This document shows, piece by piece, positions 1 through 13,030 of a DNA stretch of 64,000 nt. The stretch's first letter is position 1; every line of letters begins with the position of its first letter. The notes beneath the pieces were generated by a model. It was not told the DNA's origin and did not search any database. It saw nothing but the letters and a program-made list of their open reading frames with translations. The DNA is from Solirubrobacterales bacterium. GTDB lineage: Bacteria > Actinomycetota > Thermoleophilia > Solirubrobacterales > 70-9. Position numbers and translations under genes: made by a program. The DNA is taken from assembly GCA_021155855.1 (NCBI GenBank), contig JAJNAZ010000004.1, forward strand, positions 44,674 through 108,673. The letters run 5' to 3'.

Positions 1-160
1 ACAGGTGCGCCACCAGACACAGGGCGAAGAAGTAGCCGCCGTAGATCAGGCTCAGATCGCCGATCTCGTCCGACCTCGTGATGAAGACGGCGGTGAAGCC
101 GGCGATCAGCAGGACGGCCACCGGAACCAGCGCCAGCAGCTCGCGGTTGCGGGCGCTCAT
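1..160 (-). CDS. FtsW/RodA/SpoVE-family glycosyltransferase, N-terminal fragment (cut by window edge)
   Basis: Translating the minus strand from the ATG at 160 gives MSARNRELLALVPVAVLLIA, then a second hydrophobic stretch (YGGYFFALCLVAHL) that runs off the window. A short polar start followed by membrane segments is what FtsW/RodA peptidoglycan polymerases look like. The ATG overlaps the stop of the PP2C gene (ATGA), so the two are translationally coupled. In actinobacteria fhaA-fhaB-pstP is normally followed by rodA/ftsW and pbpA, which supports the call. Only about 53 residues are visible, so the assignment rests mainly on context. Confidence 0.6.
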   Translation of the reverse strand, partial: MSARNRELLALVPVAVLLIAGFTAVFITRSDEIGDLSLIYGGYFFALCLVAHL

Positions 161-1464
161 CGCTGGTCGCGCGAGCCCTGGCGCTGTTTGCTGCCCGAGC
201 GCTCGCCGCCGCCCGAGCGCCGGCGCTCCGACCCGCCCTGGTCGCCATCCTGCGGCTGGCCCGGCGGCTGGGCGGAATCCCCGCCCTGCGGCGGCGCCGG
301 CAGCGGCGCCACCGCTGCCGACTCGAGGTCGTCGAGCAGCGAGATCGCGTCATCGCGGGAACGAAGCTCGTGGTCGGTGACGCTGCCGCGACGCTCCTCG
401 GGCAACGCGGCCGCCTGAGTCGGGACCGAGTAGACCTCGTTGTAGAGGCTGATGTCGAGCGGGAGCTCGTATGGAAGCCCGCGATAGAGGGTGATGCGCC
501 CGCCCTCGTCGATGCCGAGGAAGTAGACCTGGCGGGCGCCGTAGACGGCGGCGATCCCGATTCCGGCGAGAATCGCGAGGACGGCGAGGACCTTCGCGGC
601 GGTCTTCAAGCGTCTCCGCCGAGGGGGCGCTCGGTGCTCGGTGCTGAGTGCTCGCTCCCCGGCCGCGGCGCGGACGCGCTCGCCGGAGAGTCCCGCCTCC
701 TCGGCGATCGGGCCGATCAGGGTCGCGTCCTCGACCGCCTCCACCTCCTCGGCCGGCTCGAGGCGGAAGGCGACGACGGTGATGTTGTCGCGGCCCCCCG
801 CCTCGTTGGCCTCACTGACCATTTGGTCCACCGCCCGGTCCAGGTTCGGCGAGGTCTCGAGCAGCTCGGCGATGCGCTCGTCCTTGATCATCGTCGTCAG
901 GCCGTCGGAGCAGATCAGAAAGACGTCGTCCGGGCGGGCACTGAAGGTGAGCGTGTCGACCTCCACCTCCTCCTCGGGGCCGAGCGCCCGGGTGATGATC
1001 GAGCGCTGCGGATGGTCCTCGGCCTGCTCATCGGTGAGCCGGCCCTGGCGGCGCAGCTCCTCGACCAACGAGTGATCGGAGGTCAACAGGCGCAGGGCGC
1101 CATCGCGATAGACGTAGGCGCGGCTGTCGCCGACATGCGCGAAGGAGACCTCGTCGCCCTCCACCAGCGCGGCGGTCAACGTGGTTCCCATCCCGGAGCG
1201 GCTCGAGTCGTGCTGGGCGAGGCTGTGGATGCGATCGTTGGCCGCCTCCGCGATCGAGCGCAGATAGGACTCGCCCGATTCACCCGGCCGGTCCGCCGAG
1301 TCAAACGATTCCGCTGCGATCCGCGACGCGACCTCGCCCGCCTGAGCGCCGCCCATGCCGTCGGCGACCGCGAACACCGGCCCGTGCACGTAATACGAAT
1401 CCTCGTTCGCGTTCCGCTGCCGACCGGTGTCGGTACGGAACGCCTGGTCGGCGACCCTCAGCAT
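157..1464 (-). CDS. PP2C-family Ser/Thr protein phosphatase with C-terminal membrane anchor (PstP-like)
   Basis: This 435-aa protein should dephosphorylate targets of Hanks-type kinases at the cytoplasmic membrane. The PP2C fold occupies roughly residues 1-235, with the metal-binding motifs NEDSY, VADGMGG, SDGLT and GGRDNITVV. A basic stretch and one transmembrane helix (VLAVLAILAGIGIAAVYGA) follow, then an extracytoplasmic region and a charged low-complexity C-terminus. I chose the ATG at 1464 (MLRVADQAFRTDTG) over the longer track start: the extra residues do not resemble the family, and 1464 lies 4 nt after the fhaB stop. It is the phosphatase partner of the kinase at 2812-4362. Confidence 0.93.
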   Translation of the reverse strand: MLRVADQAFRTDTGRQRNANEDSYYVHGPVFAVADGMGGAQAGEVASRIAAESFDSADRPGESGESYLRSIAEAANDRIHSLAQHDSSRSGMGTTLTAALVEGDEVSFAHVGDSRAYVYRDGALRLLTSDHSLVEELRRQGRLTDEQAEDHPQRSIITRALGPEEEVEVDTLTFSARPDDVFLICSDGLTTMIKDERIAELLETSPNLDRAVDQMVSEANEAGGRDNITVVAFRLEPAEEVEAVEDATLIGPIAEEAGLSGERVRAAAGERALSTEHRAPPRRRRLKTAAKVLAVLAILAGIGIAAVYGARQVYFLGIDEGGRITLYRGLPYELPLDISLYNEVYSVPTQAAALPEERRGSVTDHELRSRDDAISLLDDLESAAVAPLPAPPQGGDSAQPPGQPQDGDQGGSERRRSGGGERSGSKQRQGSRDQR

Positions 1465-1468
1465 CCCA

Positions 1469-1954
1469 CTAATCGTCTCCGGGCAGCCGCAGCTCGAAGC
1501 GGAGCTCGGTGTCGCCGATCCTGATCTCGTCCAGGTCCGAGAGCTCGGCCTCGCCATCGAGTTGGGCGCCGTTGAGGAAGGTGCCGTTGGTCGAGTTCAT
1601 GTCCTCAACGTAATAGGAGGCCCCACGGGAATACAGCCGAGCGTGGATCGCCGACGCGAACCGGTCCTCGATCCGTACGTCGGCCTCGGTGGAGCGCCCG
1701 ATCGAGAGCCCGCCGAACAGGTCGTAGCGCGCGTCCGGGGGCAGCCCGCCGCCGCGAACGGCGACCAGGTAGGCATCTGTCGCCGCGGCCCGACCCCCGG
1801 GGCCGACGGCGTGAAAGCCGGTCGCCTCCGGCGCCGGGGCGGCCGTCCGCCGGAGCTCGCGCAGGGCGCTGCGCGAGACCCAGAATAGGAACAGGTAGAG
1901 GACCGCGAGGAAGCCGAACTTCAGCGCGACCGCGATCGGTTCAGTGTCTATCAA
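1469..1954 (-). CDS. FHA-domain protein, FhaB-like
   Basis: A 161-aa protein with an N-terminal membrane segment (FGFLAVLYLFLFWVS), a linker and a C-terminal FHA domain. The FHA phosphothreonine-binding motifs are visible: GRSTEADVRI, SAIHARLY and NSTNGTFLN. Such proteins read out kinase signalling at the divisome or elongasome. The start overlaps the end of fhaA by 4 nt and the stop is 4 nt before the phosphatase gene, so this is one operon. In mycobacteria FhaB links PknB/PstP signalling to FtsZ and RodA; the same role is inferred here from gene order. Confidence 0.9.
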   Translation of the reverse strand: MIDTEPIAVALKFGFLAVLYLFLFWVSRSALRELRRTAAPAPEATGFHAVGPGGRAAATDAYLVAVRGGGLPPDARYDLFGGLSIGRSTEADVRIEDRFASAIHARLYSRGASYYVEDMNSTNGTFLNGAQLDGEAELSDLDEIRIGDTELRFELRLPGDD

Positions 1955-2718
1955 TGCTCGATGTCGAAGATGAACTGGACGGTCCCGAGCGTGACGCGAT
2001 CGCCGGGCGAGAGCCGGGATGCGTCCACCTGACGGTCGTTCACCTTGACCCCGTTCGTCGACTCCAAGTCAACGATCTGCCAGTCGCCGGTGGGGCCGCG
2101 ACGCAGCTCGGCATGGTGGCGGGAGACGTTCGGGTCGTTGAGCACGCAATCGGCCTCGCGTGAGCGCCCGAGCACCGCCATCGGTCCGTCGAGGACGTAG
2201 CGCCGGTCGTCGAGTGAGACGATCGCCTTGGTCTCGGTCAGATGGGCGGCGGGTTGTCGGCGGCGGGACTTCGTCTGCTTCGGCGGCACGCTGTAGACCA
2301 TCGTGTGGCCCTGCTCGCCCTGCTCGGGCGCCTCGCCCTGGCGCGCCGGCGGCTTCACCAGCCGGGTCTGGATCCCGAACTCCCCCAAGCGAAGGCGATC
2401 GTCCGACTCGAGCTCGACCTCGGGCCGGGTGAGCAGCGCGTAGTCGTGGCGCCGCGCATGCTCCAGCAGGTACGCGGACAGCTCCTGCTCGAGCGAGCGC
2501 TCATAGCCCTCGAGGCGCTCGCGATCCTCTACCGAGAGCCAGACCGTGTACTGGTTCGGGACGTAGACCCGGGACACCGAGGCGGTGCGATGGGCGTCCA
2601 TCTCCTTGGCCAGCTTGCGGGCGATCTCGACCGGCTGCACCTGGGAGGAGAAGGCGCGGCTGAAGACACCCTCGACGAGGTTCTCGATCCGTTGCTCAAG
2701 GTTGCGCAGGACGCTCAT
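1951..2718 (-). CDS. DUF3662 and FHA-domain protein, FhaA-like
   Basis: A 255-aa protein. Residues 1-120 match the DUF3662 N-terminal domain of FhaA (MSVLRNLEQRIENLVEGVFS, VYVPNQYTVWLS). A basic linker follows and then a C-terminal FHA domain (GRSREADCVL, VSRHHAEL, STNGVKVND). In mycobacteria FhaA binds the phosphorylated pseudokinase region of MviN and restrains peptidoglycan synthesis. The ATG at 2718 is preferred because the 21 extra residues of the track ORF are unlike the family. It sits downstream of the kinase gene and overlaps fhaB. Confidence 0.92.
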   Translation of the reverse strand: MSVLRNLEQRIENLVEGVFSRAFSSQVQPVEIARKLAKEMDAHRTASVSRVYVPNQYTVWLSVEDRERLEGYERSLEQELSAYLLEHARRHDYALLTRPEVELESDDRLRLGEFGIQTRLVKPPARQGEAPEQGEQGHTMVYSVPPKQTKSRRRQPAAHLTETKAIVSLDDRRYVLDGPMAVLGRSREADCVLNDPNVSRHHAELRRGPTGDWQIVDLESTNGVKVNDRQVDASRLSPGDRVTLGTVQFIFDIEH

Positions 2719-2811
2719 GGCTTCTGTGTGGCCCCCATGCGCCAGCGACCACGAGGCCCGTGGCGAGCTGCATCGGGGCACAGGAATCCTAGGTGCTCGC
2801 TCAGGTGAGCA

Positions 2812-4362
2812 TCAGGTGGTCACCGGCCGCGAGCCGTTCGCGCTCCGCGGCAGAGGCCAGACCGGCCCGCGCCCGCGCACGACCAGGAACTCGATCGCGA
2901 CCGCGAGCGCGGCGGCGGCGACAACGCCGATCGGTTTGCCGCCGAGGGCGCCGTTGCCGACCAGCGCCAACCCGGCGTCGGCGAGGGCGGCCCAGAGCAT
3001 CGCGCCGAGCAGGGCAATCGACGCGTGGCGAGCGCCCAGCAGCCACCCGAGCGTCGCCCCGGCGAGCGCAAAGATCCCGGCGCCGAGCAGCGACTCGGGA
3101 TCGAGCAGTGGCCCGAGGACCGCATCCGCCGCGACCGCCGGGTCGCTCATCCAGTCATTGGGTGCCTGGGCGGCGATCCCGAGCTCGGGCCCGAGGCCGA
3201 GGGCGATGGAGCCGGCGACCAGCCAGGCCCAGGCTCCGGCGCCGAGGATCGCCCGCGCGAGCAATGACTGGCCCCCGGCACCGAGGGCGATCGCCGCACC
3301 GCCGACGCCGCCGGCGGCGAGCAGGGGCGCAGCGGCCGGAGCCAGCCCCGCGGTGGGCGCGCCGACGAGCAGGGCAGGCAGGCAGAGGACGGTGAGCACC
3401 AGCGCGGCCCCGGCGGCCCCGAGCGGACCGACGAGCAGGACGAGCCCGGCCACGAGGCAAGCAAGCGCGGCGACGTGGACCGCGCCCAGCCGCGAGCGGG
3501 CCGCCGGCTCGGGCTCCTCGGCGCCCTCCGGTAGCGGCACCGGGCGCTCGGCGTCGAGCGCTCCCAGCTCCGCCTCGAGCCGGTCGCGGAGCTCGGCCGC
3601 GGTCGGGCGCAGCTTCGGCGCCGGATCGAGGCAGGCGTCGATCGCATCGGTGATCGGTTCCGGCAGGTCGGGGCGATAGATCCGCAACGACGGCATACCG
3701 TCGCCGATCAGCCGCACGGTCCGCGCGGGACTCGCGCCCGCGACCGGGTTCTCACCCGACCAACACTCGAACGCGGTAAGCGCCAGCGAGTAGACGTCCG
3801 ACTCGGGCCCGGCGAGGCTGCCGTCGGCCTGCTCTGGCGACATGTAGGCGAGCGTGCCGACGACCTCCCCGGCGGCTGTCAGGGTCGGGGCGCCGGCGAT
3901 CCGGGCGATGCCGAAATCCATCAGCTTGGCGCGGCGGCCGACTCCCTGGTCGTCGCGCACGATCACGTTTTGAGGCTTGACGTCGCGATGGATCACGCCG
4001 CGGGCGTGCGCGTGGGCGAGCGCGTCGCTGAGGTCCGCGGCGAGCTCGGCGACATCGCGGTCGCGCAGCCCTCCGGCGCCGTGCAGCCGCGCCAGGGTCT
4101 CGCCCGGCACCAGCTCAGAGACCAGCAGCGCGTGGCCCTCCCGTTCGCCAAGCTCGTACAGGGTCACGATCCCGGGATGGTTGAGGCGCGCCGCGGCCTG
4201 GGCCTCTCGCACCACGCGCTCGGGCTGCGCGCTCGCGATCTCCTTCACCGCCACCTGGCGCTGGAGGCGCTCGTCGAAGGCGCGGTAGACCGTTCCCATG
4301 CCCCCGGCACCGATCCGCTCGAGGACACGAAAACGGCCCATCAGCAGCTCGTCGCCCACCAT
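2812..4362 (-). CDS. Hanks-type Ser/Thr protein kinase with polytopic membrane C-terminus
   Basis: A 516-aa protein. The kinase domain (about 1-265) is intact: glycine loop GAGGMGTVY, catalytic Lys in VAVKEI, HRDVKPQN loop, DFG, and the MSPEQ activation segment. Instead of the single helix plus PASTA repeats of PknB, the C-terminal half carries about seven hydrophobic segments and almost no extracellular domain, so it is probably not a muropeptide sensor. The start at 4362 has an AAGGA ribosome site six bases upstream; the track start at 4458 would add 32 non-family residues. It is the first gene of the fha/pstP series, 93 bp ahead of fhaA. Confidence 0.92.
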   Translation of the reverse strand: MVGDELLMGRFRVLERIGAGGMGTVYRAFDERLQRQVAVKEIASAQPERVVREAQAAARLNHPGIVTLYELGEREGHALLVSELVPGETLARLHGAGGLRDRDVAELAADLSDALAHAHARGVIHRDVKPQNVIVRDDQGVGRRAKLMDFGIARIAGAPTLTAAGEVVGTLAYMSPEQADGSLAGPESDVYSLALTAFECWSGENPVAGASPARTVRLIGDGMPSLRIYRPDLPEPITDAIDACLDPAPKLRPTAAELRDRLEAELGALDAERPVPLPEGAEEPEPAARSRLGAVHVAALACLVAGLVLLVGPLGAAGAALVLTVLCLPALLVGAPTAGLAPAAAPLLAAGGVGGAAIALGAGGQSLLARAILGAGAWAWLVAGSIALGLGPELGIAAQAPNDWMSDPAVAADAVLGPLLDPESLLGAGIFALAGATLGWLLGARHASIALLGAMLWAALADAGLALVGNGALGGKPIGVVAAAALAVAIEFLVVRGRGPVWPLPRSANGSRPVTT

Positions 4363-4491
4363 CTTCGGTCCTTCGCCGCCCGGCGCCGGTCTCCTGCAAT
4401 GCTGCGGCCCGAGACCGCGAGCGGGCCGCGCGGCGGTGGCCTCCGCAGCAGGGTTCATACTCTTGCCGCCGAACGCCTTCCAGGTTTCAGC

Positions 4492-5565
4492 GTGTCTTTC
4501 CTCGACGAGGACGAACTAGATCCCGCCCCCAGTGGGCCCGGCTCGCGGCGATCTCCTTCGGAGCGCCAGCGCCAAGTCTTGATGCGCCGGGTGATCGCTC
4601 TCGGCGTCGGGGTGTTGATCCTGATCCTGCTGCTGCTCGGCGTCCGCGGCTGTCTCAACGCTCGCGAGGAGCGCGGTTTCGAGAACTACGTCTCCGATCT
4701 GGGCGGGATCGTGACCCAATCGAACCAACTCTCACAGGAGTTCTTCGGCCGGCTCGAGGATCCGCCCCGGGAGCTGACCGAGCTCCAGCTCGAGGCCGAG
4801 ATCACAACCGACCGCGGAACCGCCGAGAGCCTGTTGCAACGGGTCGAGGGTCTCGACGTGCCCGACGAGCTGGCGGACGCCCAGAATGAGCTCCTGCAGG
4901 CGTTCGAGCTGCGCCGCGACGGGCTCGCGGGGATCGCCGAGGACATCCCGACCGCGCTCGGCAACGAAGGCCGGGTCGAGGCGATCGACCGGATCTCCAC
5001 CGACATGGAGGCATTCCTGGCCAGCGACGTGCTCTACGAGCGCGCCCGGGCGGAAATCCAAGGGGTACTCGCCGAGGAGGGCATCGGCGAGCCGGTTGAG
5101 GCGAGCCAGTTCCTTCCCGATCCGGTCGAGCGCTGGCTCGACAGCGGCGAGGTCACGCTGACCCTGAACACGTTTGCGGCCGAAACCGGCAACGTGCCGG
5201 AGGGCGTCCACGGGGTCGAGTTGCTCGGCACCTCGATCGGCCGGACGACCCTGATCGCCGACTCGGAGAACTCCGTCGGAATCGGCAACGATCCGCCCGA
5301 GATCACGATCGAGGTCCAGAACGGCGGCGACACGATGGAGCGCGACGTGACCGTCAGCTACGCCTTCAGCGGCGGATCCGAGCCGCTAGAGGGTGAGGCG
5401 ACCTTCCCGCGGATCGACGCGCAGGGCGTCGCGGAGACCACCGTGCCGCTGGAGGCGGCCCCCGAGACGGAGGTCCCGCTGACACTCGTGATCGAAGTCC
5501 TGCCGGTCCTCGGCGAGACCCTGATCGACAACAACTCCGCCACCTACACCGTCACCTTCAACTGA
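4492..5565 (+). CDS. Membrane-anchored extracytoplasmic protein of unknown function
   Basis: The long track ORF begins antisense to the kinase; the coding part starts near the GTG at 4492. The 357-aa product has a short charged N-terminus (VSFLDEDELDP), one helix (VIALGVGVLILILLLLGVRGC), and an alpha-helical, Glu/Leu-rich middle (about 60-220, possibly coiled coil). It ends in a beta-rich region (about 260-355; ITIEVQNGGDTMERDVTVSY) resembling a CARDB/Ig-like adhesion fold. It is divergent from the kinase gene. An ATG at 4582 would keep the helix but lose the charged head, so the start is uncertain. No enzymatic motif is visible. Confidence 0.75.
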   Translation: MSFLDEDELDPAPSGPGSRRSPSERQRQVLMRRVIALGVGVLILILLLLGVRGCLNAREERGFENYVSDLGGIVTQSNQLSQEFFGRLEDPPRELTELQLEAEITTDRGTAESLLQRVEGLDVPDELADAQNELLQAFELRRDGLAGIAEDIPTALGNEGRVEAIDRISTDMEAFLASDVLYERARAEIQGVLAEEGIGEPVEASQFLPDPVERWLDSGEVTLTLNTFAAETGNVPEGVHGVELLGTSIGRTTLIADSENSVGIGNDPPEITIEVQNGGDTMERDVTVSYAFSGGSEPLEGEATFPRIDAQGVAETTVPLEAAPETEVPLTLVIEVLPVLGETLIDNNSATYTVTFN

Positions 5566-5596
5566 GCGGGCCGGCCGCGTCGGCGGTGGCGGCGCT

Positions 5597-5602
5597 TACG
5601 AT
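5597..5602 (+). promoter_or_regulatory. Candidate -10 element for pheA
   Basis: TACGAT lies 11 nt before the GTG start of pheA, so the transcript would be nearly leaderless. No clear -35 hexamer is visible. See the finding on leaderless spacing. Confidence 0.4.
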
Positions 5603-5613
5603 GCAGGCGCACT

Positions 5614-6471
5614 GTGATCCGAGTCGCCTACCTGGGCCCGGCAGGGACCTTCAGCGAGGACGCGCTGCGCGCCGCGGCCGGTGACGCGCCGGTGGAGCCG
5701 CTGCCCGCCCCGACGATCTACGACGCGATCACCGCCGTCGACGAAGGCGAGGTCGAGCGCGCCCTGGTGCCGTTCGAGAACTCGATCGAAGGCTCCGTGC
5801 GGGCGACTCTCGACGCGCTCGCCTTCGACGCGCCCACGGTGACCATCGTCGGCGAACACGACCACGCGATCACCAACAGCCTGATCGCGCGCCGACCGCT
5901 CGAGCTCGAGCAGATCGAGGTCGTGATCTCGCATCCCCAGGCAAGCGCTCAATGCGCTCGCTTCATCCGCGCCGAGCTGCCGCACGCGGAGGTTCGCGCG
6001 GCGCCGAGCACGGCCGACGCCGTGCGCGAGGTGGCGACGGGCGACCGTCCCTGGGCCGCGCTCGGAGGCGCCGTCGCCGCCGGGATCTATGACTGTGTCG
6101 TCCTCCGCGAGGGGGTCGAGGACGCCGCCGCGAACATCACCCGCTTCGTCTGGCTGGCCCCCGCCGGGACCGAGCCCCGGGGAGCGGGGCCGTGGAAGAC
6201 GACATTGTCCTTCTCCGAGCTCGGCGCCGATCACCCGGGCGCGCTGGTCGAGGCGTTGACCGAGTTCTCGAGCCGCGAGGTGAACCTGACCCGGATCGAG
6301 TCGCGCCCGCTGCGCCGCGGGCTCGGCCGCTACATGTTCTTCATCGACCTCGAGGGGGCGGACTCCGAGCGTCCGGTCGCCGAGGCGATCGAGGCGCTGC
6401 GAGGCAAGGCCGAGAGCGTTCGCCTGCTCGGCAGCTATCCGCTGCGCACCGGCGGCATACCCGGTACTTAA
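5614..6471 (+). CDS. pheA: Prephenate dehydratase
   Basis: A 285-aa monofunctional prephenate dehydratase, converting prephenate to phenylpyruvate in phenylalanine synthesis. The catalytic domain (about 1-180) starts with the family signature VAYLGPAGTFSEDAL and has the TRF catalytic motif in ANITRFVWL. A C-terminal ACT domain (about 193-275) carries ESRPLRR, the phenylalanine-binding ESRP motif, so feedback inhibition by Phe is expected. The start is GTG. There is no chorismate mutase domain. The gene precedes the HNH gene by 36 bp with its own probable -10 element. Confidence 0.96.
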   Translation: MIRVAYLGPAGTFSEDALRAAAGDAPVEPLPAPTIYDAITAVDEGEVERALVPFENSIEGSVRATLDALAFDAPTVTIVGEHDHAITNSLIARRPLELEQIEVVISHPQASAQCARFIRAELPHAEVRAAPSTADAVREVATGDRPWAALGGAVAAGIYDCVVLREGVEDAAANITRFVWLAPAGTEPRGAGPWKTTLSFSELGADHPGALVEALTEFSSREVNLTRIESRPLRRGLGRYMFFIDLEGADSERPVAEAIEALRGKAESVRLLGSYPLRTGGIPGT

Positions 6472-6491
6472 CGCACGGCCGTGGGCCGCTC

Positions 6492-6497
6492 TACAAT
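6492..6497 (+). promoter_or_regulatory. Candidate -10 element for the HNH gene
   Basis: TACAAT lies 10 nt before the ATG at 6508. This spacing favours 6508 over the GTG at 6481 as the true start. Confidence 0.4.
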
Positions 6498-6507
6498 CCC
6501 GGCCACG

Positions 6508-7137
6508 ATGGAGGACCTCGCTGACCCCGAGGTAGGCGGGCGCCGCCTGGTGGTGGCGCCGGCGCTTGCGGCGCCGCATGGGATCGCGGTCAACGGCCAT
6601 TCCCGTAACGGCGCCGGCTCGATCCGCCGGCCGAGCACCAGGGTCTTGGTCCTCAACGCGAGCTACGAGCCGATCAACGTCTGCACGGTGAGGCGGGCGG
6701 CGGTGTTGGTGCTCAAGTCCCGGGCCGAGGTGCTGGAGAAGGGCGAGGGGGCGTTGCGCTCGGAGCGGCTCGAGTTCGACCGTCCCTGCGTGATCCGCCT
6801 GATCCGCTACGTCCGCATCCCGCGTGACGTCCACCGGCGCAAGATCACCCGCAAGGCGGTGCTCGCCCGCGACGCCTACACCTGCCAGTACTGCGGCCAC
6901 GAAGCCGCCGGGCTGACCGTCGACCACGTGATCCCCCGCAGCCGCGGCGGTGAATCGGTGTGGGAGAACATCGTCGCCTCCTGCGCCCCCTGCAACCGCA
7001 GGAAGGGCAACCGGATGCCGCGCGAGGCACGCATGCACCCAGCGAGACGACCCCGGGCGCCGGGCCCCACCGTGTTCATCCGGATCGCGGCGCCGCGGGT
7101 CCCGTTGGCCTGGGAGCCGTACCTGGTCGCGGCCTGA
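6508..7137 (+). CDS. HNH endonuclease family protein
   Basis: A 209-aa protein. The N-terminal half (RVLVLNASYEPINVCTVRRA) is typical of the actinobacterial HNH family that is widespread and usually chromosomal. The zinc and catalytic core is complete: CQYC, VDHVIPRSRGG, ENIVASCAPCNRRKGN. It should bind or cleave DNA. No role is visible in the context, which is pheA on one side and a convergent terminator on the other. I chose the ATG at 6508 over the track start at 6481 because TACAAT sits 10 nt upstream of it. Confidence 0.85.
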   Translation: MEDLADPEVGGRRLVVAPALAAPHGIAVNGHSRNGAGSIRRPSTRVLVLNASYEPINVCTVRRAAVLVLKSRAEVLEKGEGALRSERLEFDRPCVIRLIRYVRIPRDVHRRKITRKAVLARDAYTCQYCGHEAAGLTVDHVIPRSRGGESVWENIVASCAPCNRRKGNRMPREARMHPARRPRAPGPTVFIRIAAPRVPLAWEPYLVAA

Positions 7138-7163
7138 CTGCCCGGATCGGATGGCCGGTAAGC

Positions 7164-7189
7164 GAAGGGCCGCCCGCGGGCGGCCCTTC
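7164..7189. terminator. Perfect 26-bp palindrome, bidirectional terminator
   Basis: GAAGGGCCGCCC pairs perfectly with GGGCGGCCCTTC. The hairpin sits 26 bp after the HNH stop on the plus strand. It also lies downstream of the mini-ORF and gyrA on the minus strand, so it can end transcription from both sides. There is no U-tract, which is common in high-GC actinobacteria. Confidence 0.75.
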
Positions 7190-7344
7190 CAAGGTGCGAT
7201 TTCGGGCGGGTCTCGGATTCGCGGCCGGGTGGGACAGCTCCCGGCCTTCGGTACCCGCCGGTGCCTGGGGTTGGACTCCGCCAGGCGGCTCGCACGCTGC
7301 TTGCCCGTGCCGGCGGTCGCCCACCGGACGGACGAAGCGGCCGG

Positions 7345-7389
7345 CTAGCGGCCCCGCACCTCCAGCGTCCCGAAAAACAAGTCACTCAA
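7345..7389 (-). CDS. 14-codon mini-ORF with extreme Shine-Dalgarno (possible leader peptide or sRNA)
   Basis: A TTG start followed by SDLFFGTLEVRGR and a TAG stop, too short for the ORF track. The ribosome site upstream is almost fully complementary to the 16S 3' end. The ORF lies about 155 bp beyond the gyrA stop on the same strand, followed by about 155 bp of GC-rich DNA and the terminator at 7164. The region could be an independent short RNA or the gyrA 3' UTR. I recognise no function; the combination of maximal ribosome binding and a tiny peptide suggests translation itself is the signal. Confidence 0.45.
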   Translation of the reverse strand: MSDLFFGTLEVRGR

Positions 7390-7393
7390 CTTC

Positions 7394-7409
7394 GGACCAC
7401 CTCCTTTCT
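7394..7409 (-). promoter_or_regulatory. 16-nt extended Shine-Dalgarno sequence
   Basis: On the minus strand AGAAAGGAGGTGGTCC matches AGAAAGGAGGTGATCC, the exact complement of the usual actinobacterial 16S rRNA 3' end, at 15 of 16 positions. The single change still allows a G-U pair. Its GGAGG core is about 10 nt from the mini-ORF TTG. The rest of 7138-7543 shows only GC-rich sequence and the terminator. Confidence 0.6.
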
Positions 7410-7543
7410 CTGGTGATTCGATTGAAGCAGACGCGGAGGTCGAGTGCGCCAAGGTTTGGAGTCGATCCTTGGGGTCGCCCTCGTTGCCCAAAGCGGCGGT
7501 CGGGTGGATGCTCGCGGTGTCCCCGCGCCGGCAAGCCGGAGCG

Positions 7544-10081
<2,538 letters not shown>

Positions 10082-10096
10082 CAGCGGCCACGCCTC

Positions 10097-12634
<2,538 letters not shown>

Positions 12635-12641
12635 TCACATA

Positions 12642-12670
12642 AGGATACCAGCCGACGCACCCGGAATGTC
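12642..12670 (-). promoter_or_regulatory. Candidate gyrB promoter (extended -10)
   Basis: On the minus strand TGGTATCCT (plus 12642-12650) is an extended -10. At 17-bp spacing only a weak -35 (GACATT) is present. It lies about 105 bp before the gyrB GTG in the most AT-rich stretch of the replication region (12630-12720). Confidence 0.35.
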
Positions 12671-12718
12671 GCGCTATCTGCAATAAAATACCTGCAAATC
12701 ATGCATTAGTGTTGCTCA

Positions 12719-13030
12719 CTATCTACCGAGTTCCTCGCCGACCACGAAGCGGAGCGCAGAAACTCGGCGGGGGGCGAGTGACCGGTTGAGGCGCTCGAGC
12801 AGCTCGTCCTGGAGCAGATCGAGCTCCTGCGCCCAGGTCGCGGCCGCGCAGGCCACCGTGACCACCTCTGTGCGCTCTCGCACCGGGTGCGCCTGGCGGG
12901 CGATCCGCTCGCCGGCGGCACCGGTCCAGGCGCTCTGCACGGCGGCCAGCAGGGTGGCGGGCTCGGCCGTCGCCCGCACACCGCCGAGCGCCTCGCCGAT
13001 CGGGCGTGGGCTGCTTCTTCGCGGGCTCAT
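12719..13030 (-). CDS. DciA-like DUF721 protein
   Basis: A 103-aa DUF721 protein with the family pattern: AWTGAAGERIARQAHPV followed by VTVACAAATWAQELDLLQDELLERLN. DUF721 includes DciA, the helicase operator that replaces DnaC/DnaI for loading DnaB in most bacteria. Its position between recF and gyrB is the standard actinobacterial one. The start overlaps the recF stop by 4 nt (ATGA). Confidence 0.88.
   Translation of the reverse strand: MSPRRSSPRPIGEALGGVRATAEPATLLAAVQSAWTGAAGERIARQAHPVRERTEVVTVACAAATWAQELDLLQDELLERLNRSLAPRRVSALRFVVGEELGR

Noticed and set aside
7394-7409. 3' end of a 16S rRNA gene on the plus strand
   Set aside because: GGACCACCTCCTTTCT resembles the rRNA end, but no other rRNA sequence surrounds it; it fits a ribosome site on the minus strand.
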